Of a DNA stretch of 64,000 bases, positions 23,450 through 35,450 are shown piece by piece. The position numbers were made by a program, and so were the translations under genes. The notes under the pieces were generated by a model. That model ran no database searches. It was given only the letters and a program-made list of their open reading frames with translations, and was not told the origin of the DNA. This DNA is from Limonium bicolor. Its lineage: Eukaryota > Streptophyta > Magnoliopsida > Caryophyllales > Plumbaginaceae. The stretch covers positions 102,874,046 to 102,938,045 of the forward strand of contig CM041777.1 in assembly GCA_023374045.1 (NCBI GenBank), given 5' to 3'. Position 1 is the stretch's first letter; each line of letters opens with the position of its first letter.

Positions 23450-26400
23450 GGGATTACGCCCACGTAATCAGTCACTGAACATTGGCTTTAAATGTTCTGC
23501 CGTCGTGAAGTATTTTAACTTCCATGCGGTCTGCTATACAATGCGTTCTGGTTAGAGGATCTTAACCATATCGGCGGTTTAGTCCTTAAACCAAGAATTC
23601 TCCTTGGAGTTTATCTAACTCATAACCGGTTTCGGTCCTGGCCTGTGAGGCTTCTAGGCATTGATAACTAACCATTTATTCATATTCACAATGTATATCC
23701 GGTATCTGACGCATGGGCTCCCTGGCCTCTGTTGCGCAACTCTGGTAATTATAGAGCTAGTTTGCCCCATTCGTTACTGTTATTGTATTGTACATCTCTA
23801 ATGTATTACCCTTATCTTGGTGATAATGATTTCTCAACCGACGCCTGGTATCTCTTACCCTGAGCGATTTCGGTGAGTCTCAAAACTTTCCATCCACTTC
23901 TCTAACTGCTATGTATTTCACAATGATTGACTTGGTTCTTTCCGACTTACTGTCGAATGAGATTGAGCTACTACCTAACGTGTAGTGCTCTCTCGGTTAT
24001 TTCCCACACTTGAGGTATATTTCATACCGATATTTGGTATTTAGTGCCACTGTTATCACTTATTTTTAACCATACCTCCACATTTGGTTTCGTACAAGTC
24101 TTCCATTGGTATGACCTTGCATTTCCTATGCATTGATCATTATAGTATTATAAGTTTCTTTCTACAACCACCACAATTACCATTCCCTAAATCGTAGCTA
24201 TCCCACTCGATCATTACTGCGCAAGTGCAATACCAAAACACTCAGTCATACAGAGTGCAGAGGCGTAAACTCTGACAGTAAATCTCTTATGCGATAGCAA
24301 TTAGGAATTTTCACTGTGTTTCACTGAAATTCTTATCACATAACACTTGCTTCCGGCTTACTGCTCGGTTCGTTTGCTACCACTTACTGTTGCATCTCCA
24401 CTGGGGTTAGCTCATAGCTCTGCTCACTCACCATTTTATCATCTAACAATACTCATACAACGGTCGCTTATTGTGCACCGTATCCTTACTCATTATACAA
24501 CATCAACTTATACTGCATCCGCTATTATATTAGCTTCCGCCATTACACTGGGTTTATCTGGCCACTTATTTGGCTGATTTTTGAATATACTATTTTTTTT
24601 TGAGCCTTTATGTTCCTTGAGCGTTGTTCGCTACTCATTTAGCATCACACACCTATGGTGGTCGCTATCAACTTATCTTTCTTCCTTTCTACACAACTGG
24701 TATAACACTTCCTTTTTGTATTATTGTTATTCAAATCATTCTAGGGTAATAACCACATGGTTCATCCTCATCGTAGTTCTTGGACTTGGTTCGCACTACT
24801 ACCGCTCCTGCGGTCTCACCATATCGAGAGGTATCCCCACTGTTAATGCAGTGGTTCGTTCTCCGCCCTATTTACTTGTAGAGCATATACTTCTGCAACT
24901 GATCAAATTTACATAACACAAGTTGTTGTGGCTTATAAGCCTTACTGTCACGATTCCTTCCAAGTTGTCTCTTTGACAACTTAGGGTCCTACTGTTAAGT
25001 GGGTTTACCTTCAGTGTGTAGTCCGAGTAATTGTTCCAAATCTTGTGTTTCTGTTATATTGCTCCATCTAACAATGTTTAATCCAAACACCCCTCAAGGA
25101 TTGCTCCTGGGTGTTACTAACATATGCCATTACATCTGGCTTGCACTCATGGGTACATTCAGTAACTACGTCTTCTTACGTTCTTAGGGTATTCGTTTCA
25201 GCTATCATGTTTTATCCCTGAAGATTCTTAAAACATATCCGATGTCTTTACGTACCAGTTAGTGCACTTCGCACCTCTTGACTCTATACATTTCCTTGAA
25301 ATAAACTCACTAGTTCCTTTAGTCCTTTTTAACTTAGCGGGTTCCTTTACTTCAACCATTCGTGGTAATCCTTAGCTCTTACTTGACTTTTCTGCTGACC
25401 GTAGTATGGAGTCGACTACTTCCCGTGTTCTGGACTCTACTCGTATACATATGTGGGGTATCATACTGATACATTACTACTTACCCAACTAACCCATAAG
25501 TAGGTCTGTCAGGCCCACAAGCTCCTATCGGAGTGCGGTCGTCCCACAATTCAGTTGGTACACTCGTAGTGTCCGTCACACGCCTAGGTGAAGCATTCTG
25601 TTGTCAACTCCCTTATATTGTCCCGTGACAATGTTCATTCCTTATTTCCCGAACTTAATCGAGGGAAAGTTTATCCACTATTGTATCTTTATCAACTGCC
25701 CTTAGTTTAACTGGTTTGGTTTAGAAGAAGGTTAGAAAATGATTATGGGTTTGAAAGAAAATTTCCATGGTTTCACAACATCTTCTTACCTTAACCAAGT
25801 CTAGCTTCTTGCTGACTGGTGTACTTACAATTACAGAGGTTAGGCTAACAGGCCCTTCCACTGTTATGACGATCACACTTAACTTCATGGTACTTTACCA
25901 AGTACTTGTAGTGGTTATAATTTCCCGAATAGCCCTGTTATAGCAGCACTTGCTATGGCAAGTGCGCCATGCTAACTGGCTATCGGTTCAACACATACTG
26001 GTTGTGGTATTGTTCTTACCCATACTGTCATCAGTGGCCTTGTTGGCCCTCACTGATCTTACTGCCTTGATAATAACTCTTCTAGGTGACTTCTCACCGT
26101 CTTCACATGACAACTATCAACTAGGGTGTTTCTCATTCTAGGAGACCCCTTTTTCTTAGTATTGTATTCTCTTTGTAGCCCGTTCCACGTATTTGGGCAC
26201 TACGTTGTAGTTCCCTTGTCGGTTGGTATACCGTTGGTGTATTATTCATCAACTGTGGTCCCGTAGACACTCGTCTCGGGTTTTATTGATCCATTTCTTG
26301 CCTGTTGCACGGTTGGTGCGTTGCAAGTTGTTTATTCTCGACTGCTTAGCATGTCGACCCAGGTTGCCGGAAATTCTATTCTCCTGTACACAAGATTCTT

Positions 26401-26733
26401 CATTCTTCGCTATGAAATGCGGTTAACATTGTTTAGATGGAAACCGTCTCCGGGATTCCCACTTTCGGGATCTACCGTACGACAGGTTCTCCGTACCTTA
26501 GTGGTATTTGATAACAGCCAGATCGGGTTTTCCCGAGTAAGAGAGGACTTTCATCTCTCTGGCGTTCTTTCCCAAGTTATAAAACAGGGGTTGTGGAGGG
26601 CGGGATGGATATTGTAGGTTTCCAGTACACACTGGTAATTCCTAACTAGCGTATCTCTCACGCTATCACTCAACCCTTAACCCAAAGTACGAAAATCCTA
26701 ACTCGGTACTTCCTAAGCTCGGTAATTCAGTCA

Positions 26734-26760
26734 TCAGAGCGATACTTCGCTCTGATACCA
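26734..26760 (-). other. Primer-binding site within a hairpin, LARD-like element
   Basis: The minus strand reads TGGTATCAGAGC at 26749-26760, complementary to initiator Met tRNA, 5 nt from the LTR. Arms TCAGAGCG (26734-26741) and CGCTCTGA (26748-26755) around loop ATACTT form a perfect hairpin that overlaps the site. The second element has the identical hairpin at 46631-46652. Confidence 0.85.
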
Positions 26761-27086
26761 CTTTTTGTAACACCCCATCCAACATTAACACACTTACAAT
26801 AAACTGCAGCGGAAATACAAACCTCTTCACATTACTCAACTCGTTGGTGTTACACGCCGTTAACCACCCACGTGGCTAACAAGGCTAATACATGTACTTG
26901 TATCGGTCTAATGGACTAGACTCCCGAGCAACTACACGTTACATTTGCGTCCCTTAACAACAACCCATATACTTTATACATTCCAACCGTACCAAGTATT
27001 TACAAACTAATGCCGATAACAATTTCGGTCTTACTACGCCTACAATGCTTACGCCATTTAAATGGCTACCCATGTATAAACATCTA

Positions 27087-27165
27087 CCCCGTCCTACTCT
27101 CGAACGGCTTCCAGCTCCTTGTACCTGAATAGAAAAGGAGAGAAAGGGTGCCCCAAGGGGCTCAG
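27087..27165 (-). promoter_or_regulatory. Conserved LTR block (copy in LTR B)
   Basis: It has the same 19-base word, GTACCTGAA motif and CCCC-AA-GGGGCTCAGC palindrome as LTR A, 321 bp from the LTR end in both. In this copy one C of the palindrome and one A after GTACCTGAA are missing. Confidence 0.5.
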
Positions 27166-28818
27166 CACCTTTGCTGGTATGGTAATCCCGCAGCCCACTG
27201 CTACCGGGCCACGCACAACTAATTGTCGTCTTAGCATGCAGTTGATTATGTTTAAAATCATGCGTAAAAACCATAAACACACACACTTTGCATACACCCA
27301 ACAATGGCTCACATATATGTCCACACATCCATGCTTAACAAATCATCCAATGGTTCCTTTAACCCTAGAGCGGCTCCTCTAAAACGGAGCTACCTTAATG
27401 AACGACACGTACCCATCAATCGGGTTTTCCTTAAATGCCTCTTGTCAAAACTGGGATTCATTTCCATGATCCACACACTCCATATCCTACAACATATCTC
27501 ATTCCTCACATAACAAAACATAACAAAACCCTTCTTGTTTCGGCGTACACATGATATCATCGCATTCATTTTAAACACCTAACGTATACATATAGCATAG
27601 CAGGGGAAATTGCTTAGCGCGATAACAACACAAACACCATAGATCGGTTCACACAAGGAACCTTCCACCAGTAGTATATATAGTGAGCCTAGAGATTATT
27701 GCCAACCTCATCTAAGCTCGTTACCAACCTCGTACCGCCCAGTTATATCGAACGGTTAACTTAAACCCAAGGTGTGTCGGATATAGTAATCCCAAGCACA
27801 CCGAAATAACATTCGTATGCCCTGTGGCCCGACGTGAGTCAGTAACTAGCTTTGGATAAGCTAAGGGAAGGTAGAAACCAAATTGGAATACAACCTATAC
27901 ATACACCAAGAGAGCCGAACTGGATATGACATCGACTCCCGTCCATCACACGCGTGGCCGGAACAAACGGACTCCTCACCCCCATTAGTACATATACACT
28001 TATAAACAAGTAGTTAGATCCATTATGGAGCCTACCACATCCACACACCATACGGTATCATAACCGAGTTAAGCACACAAGGGAGGTTCACACACTTGCA
28101 TACAACAACAATATCCAACTAACTCACACATAGCGTGGTTAGCACGTTCCAAGGTTTGGGCCGTCAACTCCGAATACCGATCACTCATGTGTTCCTAGAT
28201 TTGGTCAGCTAAGGTTTAACACATATTTGAGGTTAAATGGTATCGGAGGCCAAATTCGCCACATAAATGAATTACTATAAACTCATTCATGTTTTAATCT
28301 TACAAGGTGGCAAACACTCAGAAAAACATATTGGCATACAAGCCGGTGTAATCCGGTAGGACAAAAGGTTGCAAGAAAAACCATACCTGTCACCGGAGTC
28401 CACTTTACCACGTCCACTTATGTTCCTCGAGCAATTCTCGAACAACTGATAACATTACATATACGTTTATTAACATCGGGGTTGCATGATTATTTAATGT
28501 CTAATGCTTATAATTTTTCCCCGTTAGTTTAGTTACATAACTTTGCATTTTTAACTTGATTACTTTCACATTTTATTACAACTTTCACCTACTTAATTGT
28601 CATTAAAACTCACCTAACATGTCCTAACAACCTTAGAACACCATTAACCATCAATCCCCAACAGTACTCATCATTTCCATACCTTAAACATTTAAATCAT
28701 CTTACTTAACTAATCTCTTAAGTCCTTTTATAATTTTTCTAATCATCAATACTCTCTAATGGCATACCACTAATACCACTTAACATTATTAAAATTAATT
28801 AACTTAATTTTTTTTAAG

Positions 28819-28939
28819 GTCCGACCGACCCACCGACCGACCCACCCCCTGGTAGGTCGGCTGCAGAGAACATCCAAATTCACAGTTTCAGCCCGACCGA
28901 CCCAGACTGGGGTCGGTCCCCTGGGTAGGTCGGCTGCAG
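28819..28939. repeat. GGTCGGTC palindrome array in LTR B
   Basis: This is the sister of 19541-19663, with facing GACCGACCC and GGGTCGGTC words and a few length changes in C- and G-runs. Confidence 0.75.
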
Positions 28940-31318
28940 AAACTTCCCTTTCATTGTCAAACCTTCTCCAAATTTTTCCTCAAGCCTCCTAATGGTTCTA
29001 ACATCATTTGGCACATCAAACACACCTTTAGCCATGCACTGAACCTTTAAATCACACAAAAACCATCTTATCATTCACAAATTTCTTACAAATTCTTAGC
29101 ACTTGGAATGTTTTCTCCTTAAGATTTCTAAGTGGTATTCACCAATAATGACCACTATACCAAGGTGTTTCCTCTACACCTAACATCATCTCTCAAATTT
29201 TTTCTTACTAATTAAATCTCCTTTTTCACATCTTACCTAAACATCACTTCTTCCTTATTCATCAATCATTACCTATACCTTATAATAACTTCTCCAAGAC
29301 TTGACACACCCTAGAAACACTCATTTGATTTCTAGAACTTCCAAGATAATGCCTAAATCCTTGTAACACCTTAATGCACGTTTTCTTCCTTAGTGAAACA
29401 TTTACTCATTCCTAACAATTCCTAGTTCACCCAAGTTCATTCAAGCACTTAAAACTCCTTATACATTTTACAAACTTTGCCATGGGTTCTCTTAGCACAT
29501 CCTCATTCCAAGGCTCATAGTTTTCACCATTAAACACTCAAGAACACCTAAATCCATCAAGAACCCATCACACACAAGACTTCACCAAATTTACACTACA
29601 TCACAATATAGTGCATACTTAAATTGCTTGGCACTTAGGCCCTTAAATAGCATGGCTCTTAGGCCCTTAAATTGCTTAAACCTTAAACACTGAATTTCCA
29701 CAATATATAAGCCTTTGACCTGCAAATTCAACCAACAAGACATATGTCCTTTTACTAGTCTCCTTGAGAACATTTTCCTTAGTCATGTACCATTAGCTCT
29801 TTAGGTAGTTTTAACAAGCATTATTAGCTCTTTTCTACTAAGGCATTAAACCACATTAGGTTAGTATATTTACCTCTTTTCCACACAAACTTCTTTCTTG
29901 TTTCCTTATAAAACCGGTAAGGTATTTGATTCCTTGCCCAGTTCTAAACAATATACAAACATCATAATGAGTATTCAAGCTTTAGGCTTCATCTCATTGT
30001 AAACCCTAGTTACATATATTATCTTAGGGCATAAAAATGGTTGTTTTACCTTGGAATGGAAAGAGAGCTTGAATGAGTATCAAGAGAGGACTCCTCCTAG
30101 CCCTTGGAAGATTCAATGGAGCTAAAACAAGCAAGGTAAAAACACCATTGTGAGGTGAATTTTCGGACAACACAAAACATGGAGGAAACATCATTTTTCT
30201 TTGAGTTCCTTACCTTGAAGCAAAGGAGAACAACAAGGCATGAAAATATGAGCTCAAGCTCCTTCAATGGTGAATCTCCATGGCACCGAAATGAAGCTTT
30301 TGATGATTTGAAAAGATAGAAGTGAAGAGCTTGGTCTAACTAAGACAAATATGGTCTTAGAATTTGATTTGGAGCATTAATGAACATTTGGTGAGCAATT
30401 GAAGTTAGAGAAGAGAGGGGCTGTAGCAAGCTCGGTTCTGGTTGGGAGAATAGAGGAAGAACACGGTGGGAAGGCAAGGAAATGAAGAGGAGAGGTGAGA
30501 GGTCTCACTTTTGCAAGATATTTAAGCTTAAAAGCAAATAGTAACTTTACTTTATTTCTTTTTCTTTTCTTTAGTTGGATGACTAGGTTGGTGACTCCCC
30601 ACCTTAAAAACCGTGGCCCCTTCAATATATAACATATATATGGCCTGTTGACCAATTAAACAACTTATGTTGACTTATAACTTAAACTAGCACTATTTGA
30701 GCACTATTCACATAACAAGGCACATATTTGTGAAAATTTTGATTTCCCATTGATATAGACTTCCAAATGTGATACTATATAGTACACATGTTAATTAAAG
30801 AGTAATGATGGACATTTAGCCATTCAAAACTCATTTACAAGACAATTTTTCAAAAACGTGCTTTAAGACTCCTTAAAGCACTTTTTGTGTTTTAACTTGT
30901 TTTCAAGCTTGGTTTTCTTTGGTAATTGATTTAATATGTTCATTAACATATTTATAAGATATAGGTATGACCATTAGGTCTTATACAAATTTATCCCAAG
31001 CTTAGAGCACATTTTAGCCCATATTGACCTTAAGGTACTTATTTGTATTTTGTTTGGTTTCATTGTCTACCAGGTTTCCTAAGGAATTAATTAGCCTTAT
31101 AAAATCATAATTTAATATTATCAAATCTTGATAGGCTCTTTGGGTCCTAGCCAAGTTCACTCCAATCTTAGAGCATGTTTTTGCTCAAACCGTGTCTTAG
31201 TGTTTTATTGTGTTTTTACTATGGTTTAAACTATACACTGATGTTCCTAAGGCACCTTTTAGCCTTTAGATACCATATTTAAACATTTAAACAACATACC
31301 AAGGTTTGGGGTATTTCA

Positions 31319-31762
31319 GTTTTTGTCTCCCTTTATGAGCCATCGATGGTGGGCGTGCCGGGCCCAACGAGTCTCCTCGCTAAGACGAAGAGCATCAAGG
31401 TCTTTATTGAGGGATTTCCATGTAGGAATATTGCTTGGGTTGGAGGCTTCTAGGCAACATCATTGATTTTTTTCTTTGAGGCTCACAATTTTCGAGTTTG
31501 CTGAACAAGTAACCCTACCTCCCCATGATTGCAAGGCCCTTCAACATCTATACACTTTATCATAGAAATTATTACCTCGTTGATATGGGAGCCATGCCTT
31601 GGCAACAATGTCATGACAAACAACCTTATTCAGCCAGCTATTATAAAAAAGAATTAACCTTCTTCTTCTACCTTGACTAGGGCACAAAATGAGTTTAATT
31701 GGTCTATGATCAGAGAAGCCCCACTATAAATGATCATTACTAACATTTAGGAATAGTTGGAG
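31319..31762 (-). pseudogene. LINE ORF2, linker between endonuclease and RT, broken
   Basis: Minus-strand reading ends at the LARD junction with RWLIKGDKN. This matches the NWLKEGDKNTKFFH motif of plant LINE ORF2, whose continuation (FFFN) is at 17450 on the other side of the insertion. Upstream are HDIVAKAW and LNKDLDALRL-type stretches typical of this region. Confidence 0.78.
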
Positions 31763-32376
31763 TCATTCTGGGGAAGCTGCAAACCTGTCCATCCTGGATC
31801 GGGTGTTAAGTCTATCAAACAACATATTAGTGAAAGTACGAATTTCACCACTAAATCCTAGATCATCAAGACCACAATTGTTGAGACAGTTACGGAAGTC
31901 ACGCATCTGTCGTCTGCCCCCATCTTGGACCATGTTGTTCATAGCCGTAAAGGAATTCGTTAAAGTTGCCAAAGATGAACCATGGTTGGCTTGGAGTCAC
32001 ATGAGATATGGAACATCAACTCCCACAACCTCCATCTATCACCTGCATTCGGCCAACCATAGAAGCTCATCCAACGCCACTGTCTCCCCAAACCGTTCAC
32101 GATCCAACAATCGATGTGGTGGCTGTTGAAGAAAACAATTTGCAAGGCAATGAAATCTTTCTATAAGATGGCAATGCCACCACTTCTTCCAATACTATCA
32201 ACTACAAAGAAATTGAAATCCCCAAACCGACAAGTGATACCCTCCAAGACATACCTCGATTTCTTTGTTTTGGAAAGGAAAATAATAGTTGGAACTTCCG
32301 CATGAATAAATTCCCGAATCCACCTGAACTTAGATGATTCCCCCAACCCTTTACAATTGATGGAGATGATACTCAT
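31763..32376 (-). pseudogene. LINE endonuclease (EEP fold), broken
   Basis: Minus frames give ISINCKGLG with IIFLSKTK (32161-32376), then FRNCLNNCGLDDLGFSG and RLNTRSRMDRF (31763-31972). These are hallmarks of the apurinic-type endonuclease of plant LINEs. The usual SETK motif reads SKTK, so the catalytic glutamate is replaced by lysine. Frameshifts and stops separate the parts. Confidence 0.85.
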
Positions 32377-32400
32377 AGCTCAAGGAACAAATCCAGTGGA

Positions 32401-32548
32401 CGGTACCCGAACACAAACCTAAAGAGATCAAGCCAACAAGTGTCAGGTAGTGTCACATCGGTAACGAAAGTAAACGAGAAGTGCATGCAGATACTCAGAT
32501 GCCCTAAATCTAAGATAAAATACAAAATTAGGGAGTGAGGGAGGGGAA

Positions 32549-32583
<35 letters not shown>

Positions 32584-32899
32584 AAACCAATCGACCGAGG
32601 AACTAGTCTTCAGAGTAATTGATGGAGATTGGGCCAGCTAGCGACTGCACTCCCAATGGGAGAAGATGTTATCGTACGTGAGAAACTCTGACAAGGGAAA
32701 GGGCTACACCAAAGGGTCTCTATCGAGGGAGAAGGGGACTCCGCCGAGGGAAGACTTACAAACAATGACTTTCAATGTAACACAAACATTCAAACGTGAT
32801 GCCATTTATTGAGAGCATGGACTTTAATGCAAAAGTAGTAGAAGCATTATTGACAACAATAGATTTATATCAAGCAATTCTAGGATCATTCTAAGCTCC
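32401..32899. other. Spacer upstream of the LINE endonuclease
   Basis: Apart from the AG microsatellite, no LINE ORF1 zinc knuckle or other recognisable protein was found. Part of this may be the inter-ORF region of the LINE. Confidence 0.35.
32551..32582. repeat. (AG)16 microsatellite
   Basis: An uninterrupted AG dinucleotide run of 32 bases. The Leu-Ser-rich minus-strand frame across it is an artefact of the repeat. Confidence 0.97.
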
Positions 32900-34180
32900 A
32901 TTGAAAGCAATCACATCTTCTTCAGTCAGGTACAAGCCCCCGTAATTTCTTCCAAATGCTTTAGTGACATTAAGATTATGGTCATGCACAATGTTTGTAG
33001 AATAAAAAAGCATACCCATTAACTTGCTCACCTAATTTTTGAACACATAGAAGGTTAAACTGAAATCCTGGAACATATAGAAGAACATTGCTAAGATATG
33101 AATTTCTATGTCAAATTGATCCTTACTTCAACGTTTAAGGTTTCAAAATGACCATCAAACATATTAATTTTTCTGCTAGTCCTACAATTACTAAATAATG
33201 TAAAATAATGAGCAATATGATTAGAAGCTCCACTATGCAGATCCAAGATTGTTGGAATTTTTCCACTTTATGAATATTTAAGCATTAAATTTATTACCCA
33301 AGATGTAACCAAAATTTTCCACACAATTGTAGCAGCTAGGTTGAGCTTCATTCTCATGCCTAGTGGATTTTTCATAAAAATCCAAAAGATGATGTAAATG
33401 TTCCACATTAAAATGAACAACATGAAAGAATTTTGTTGCATTTTATCATCGTCAAATGCATTTATTATTTGGTCAACAGAAGTGTTAGTGGAGGCATCTT
33501 GTTTGTTTTGTTCTTCCCATACCTGCACCTATTTGGACATAGAGGCATCATGTAACACTTCTCATGGGGATGACCAAGTTTTGGTAGTAATCAGGAACTA
33601 CATTCTTATGGTTGCAATTGTTTCTCAGCTTTGTTAGTGTTCCTATTGGCAGTTTTTCTGGTAAAGTTGTTGTTGTTATGCCATCTAGGGTTAGCATGTG
33701 AATTTTCACTAGCAATGTATAGAAGACCACTATATTAGCCTTCCAAAATGTTAAGAATTTTGAGTTATTTTTCTGCTTGAACCAAAATGAAATATGTACA
33801 ATCAATATTAGGCAATGGTTCCATGATTAGCATGCGAATAATCGACTATGCATTCATGAATTGCCTCTTAAGTTTAGCACCAATTGCACATTCTCAACTC
33901 CAACCATTCTATAGTACCAAAAATTCAACCCATAATTTCTCATTTTAAACAAAGTAAGAAGCAGTTGATTCACTTATGTGAAATATGTGAGCGAATAGAT
34001 GAACTTTGTTTGTGTTTTCATGCACCGACCTCGTTGCGAAGGACTAAGTTATCTTCAATCAAAAGTTATAGTACAATAAAGATCCAAATAAAGACCACAA
34101 AATCAGCTTTCTCCCAATGTCCGAGTTTCTTACATTGTGATCTAAGTTTCTGTTGTTGTAAAGTTGATGAAGTATAATTT
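32900..34180 (-). pseudogene. Copia gag-protease fragment, heavily decayed
   Basis: Minus-strand translation gives HSGASNHIAHYFTLF (about 33200-33260), matching the Copia protease DSGAS.HI motif with loss of the usual aspartate context. This is followed by VLYVPGFQFNLL (about 33060), the standard LYVPGF.FNLLS block. Near 34110 a KCKKLGHWEK-like stretch recalls the gag zinc knuckle. No RT or LTR is attached, so this is a truncated remnant. Confidence 0.65.
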
Positions 34181-34219
34181 GTTTCTGCATAGAGCTTATA
34201 GAAAATAGATCTCTTCCAA

Positions 34220-34735
34220 CTAACTACTATTATCTAGAGCTGATTATCATGTGTCCAGTCTGACAACCCATCCCGTGAAAAAGCTCGACACACCCGAATC
34301 TGATTATATTTCTAGGCGGACCTAAACTAAAAAGTAGGTATGAAAACAAATTCAGGGCAGGTAGTGGCACAATTTCAAGTACACGGACAATCCCAACCCG
34401 ATCCAATTTAAATATTATATATTATTTTAAAAAAGTATACATATTATAAATATTTTATTTAATTTTATATAATATACATTAAAATTATATAATATATGAA
34501 TATTATTTGATTTATATATCTAATATATAAATTTAAATAAATTTTATATAAAAGAAATTAAAAACTGGAGCAATAAAAAAACTGGGCCTAGTCAATTTCG
34601 ACCGTAAATTTTAAAAACCAGACCTTGAACAATATAAGCAGGTTTAATGGGCCTGACACTTGTCTTCGACCTGACCCATCCGCCCGCTTAAATGATCACT
34701 TGTCTTCAACTTGACCCGCCCGCTTGAGGGGGATC
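34220..34735. other. AT-rich island between GC-richer arms, possible MITE
   Basis: A strongly AT-rich core (34405-34560) is flanked by segments with ACCCGA/TGACCC words (34260-34400, 34660-34730) that partly mirror each other. I could not define inverted termini or a target duplication. Confidence 0.3.
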
Positions 34736-34739
34736 CTCC

Positions 34740-35120
34740 AAAGTGGAACATCCAAACTCAGCTAACAGTCCAGGTTTTCCAATCATTTCTGCAACTGCAT
34801 TACATTGATGAGGCATAAACAGAAGTGTGAAATTCCCCCTAAGCTAAGCAACACCTTGCATTCACTGATCAAAGGCTTGAAACGGTGGTGCTCGGGACTA
34901 TTCCTCACCAACTGGACTAACTTTAAAGAATAAGAGCAACGAGACTTCGAGAGTTTGCACTTGAAGAGCTAGCAGTAACGCCTTGGTCTCTGCATGACGA
35001 GCCTCCTGATTCTTGAAAGCTACAACAAAACCCACTACCCTATACCCTAGGTGGTTCTTGCACAATCCTCCAACTATAAAGTCATTATAGCCTGAGGATT
35101 TGATGTCCCGTCTATATTGA
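34740..35120 (-). pseudogene. LINE-type RNase H fragment, broken
   Basis: Minus-strand reading in shifting frames gives FNIDGTSNP, YNDFIVGGLCKNHLGYRVVG, FKNQEARHAETKALLLAL and LFMPHQCNAVAEMIGK. The NIDG...HAETKALL...N.VAE pattern fits the RVT_3 RNase H domain of plant LINEs. It is a separate remnant from the one at 12020-12405. Confidence 0.65.
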
Positions 35121-35450
35121 ACAAGAGAGAATTGTGGGTGTTTGTTAGGAGGGAATCAATCACAGAAGAGAATTAGAAAGATTTCATTTTTTTGCTATTA
35201 GTTTACTATTTATCTCATTTTAGAAGAAAAAAAGAATGAAATTATCCTATCTTAATTTCCCACCCAACCTAGGAAACGATATTCATTTTCTCTTGTAAAT
35301 ATTGACATTTGACTATTGATTAGTGATTAGCGGTTAACTACCGAGTGGTAGTTATTGATCGACTGCCAATTATTATTGACTGATGACCGGCTCTCATTGA
35401 TTGGTTATATATTTTCCATTATCAACATAAAGAATTTATTTTCGGAGTGT
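35121..35450. other. Spacer, nothing recognised
   Basis: AT-rich, with a short run of TTGACTATTGATTAGTGATTAG-like near-repeats around 35310-35400 (ATTGA/TGACT words). No gene seen. Confidence 0.3.

Larger units (their letters stand above)
22061..26733 (-). other. Internal region of the LARD-like element, no genes recognised
   Basis: There are 4.7 kb between the polypurine tract and the primer-binding site. Neither strand has an open frame above 111 codons, and no gag zinc knuckle, DSG, YVDD or DDE motif was found on the minus strand. The 1.4 kb nearest the primer-binding site (about 25400-26760) resembles 45150-46660 in the second element, with shared stretches such as ACACGCCTAGGTGAAG and GGGGTTGTGGAGGGCGGG. 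That suggests a maintained 5' leader. Alternatively it may be a decayed coding region beyond recognition by eye. Confidence 0.7.
17459..31318 (-). mobile_element. LARD-like LTR retrotransposon, 13.86 kb, inserted in the LINE
   Basis: Two direct repeats of 4586 bp (17459-22044) and 4553 bp (26766-31318) begin TGTAACACCCC and end GGGGTATTTCA on the + strand. Between them are 4721 bp. An initiator-Met primer-binding site next to the right repeat and a polypurine tract next to the left repeat fix the orientation as minus. LTRs above 4 kb with a gene-free interior define the LARD class of non-autonomous elements. The primer-binding and polypurine sites resemble those of Ty3/gypsy chromoviruses (Tekay-like), an inference from these motifs only. 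The flanks CTTTT (17454-17458) and GTTTT (31319-31323) are a possible target duplication with one mismatch. Confidence 0.88.
26766..31318 (-). repeat. 5' LTR of the LARD-like element (LTR B, 4553 bp)
   Basis: It begins TGTAACACCCC and ends GGTATTTCA. It adjoins the primer-binding site, so it is the 5' LTR on the minus strand. It contains the conserved block at 27087-27165 and the palindrome array at 28819-28939. Compared with LTR A, substitutions are few and short gaps are many. Confidence 0.92.
11820..32400 (-). mobile_element. L1-type LINE relic, split by three nested insertions
   Basis: Read on the minus strand, the pieces 31319-32376, 16217-17458, 14413-15730 and about 11820-12405 give endonuclease, reverse transcriptase, zf-RVT and RNase H in normal ORF2 order. 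Each junction with an insertion resumes the same protein similarity: GDKN at 31320 continues to NFFFNRVQ at 17450, and RDRVH at 16220 continues to RVQSW at 15720. The remaining LINE sequence is about 4.2 kb and full of stops and frameshifts. ORF1 was not found upstream of the endonuclease. The 3' end near 11820, close to a TTTAATAAA on the minus strand, is approximate. Confidence 0.85.

Noticed and set aside
22061..26733. Possible gag-pol remains in the LARD interior.
   Set aside because: I read long stretches of the minus strand and found no zinc knuckle, DSG, YVDD or DDE context. A profile search could still change this.
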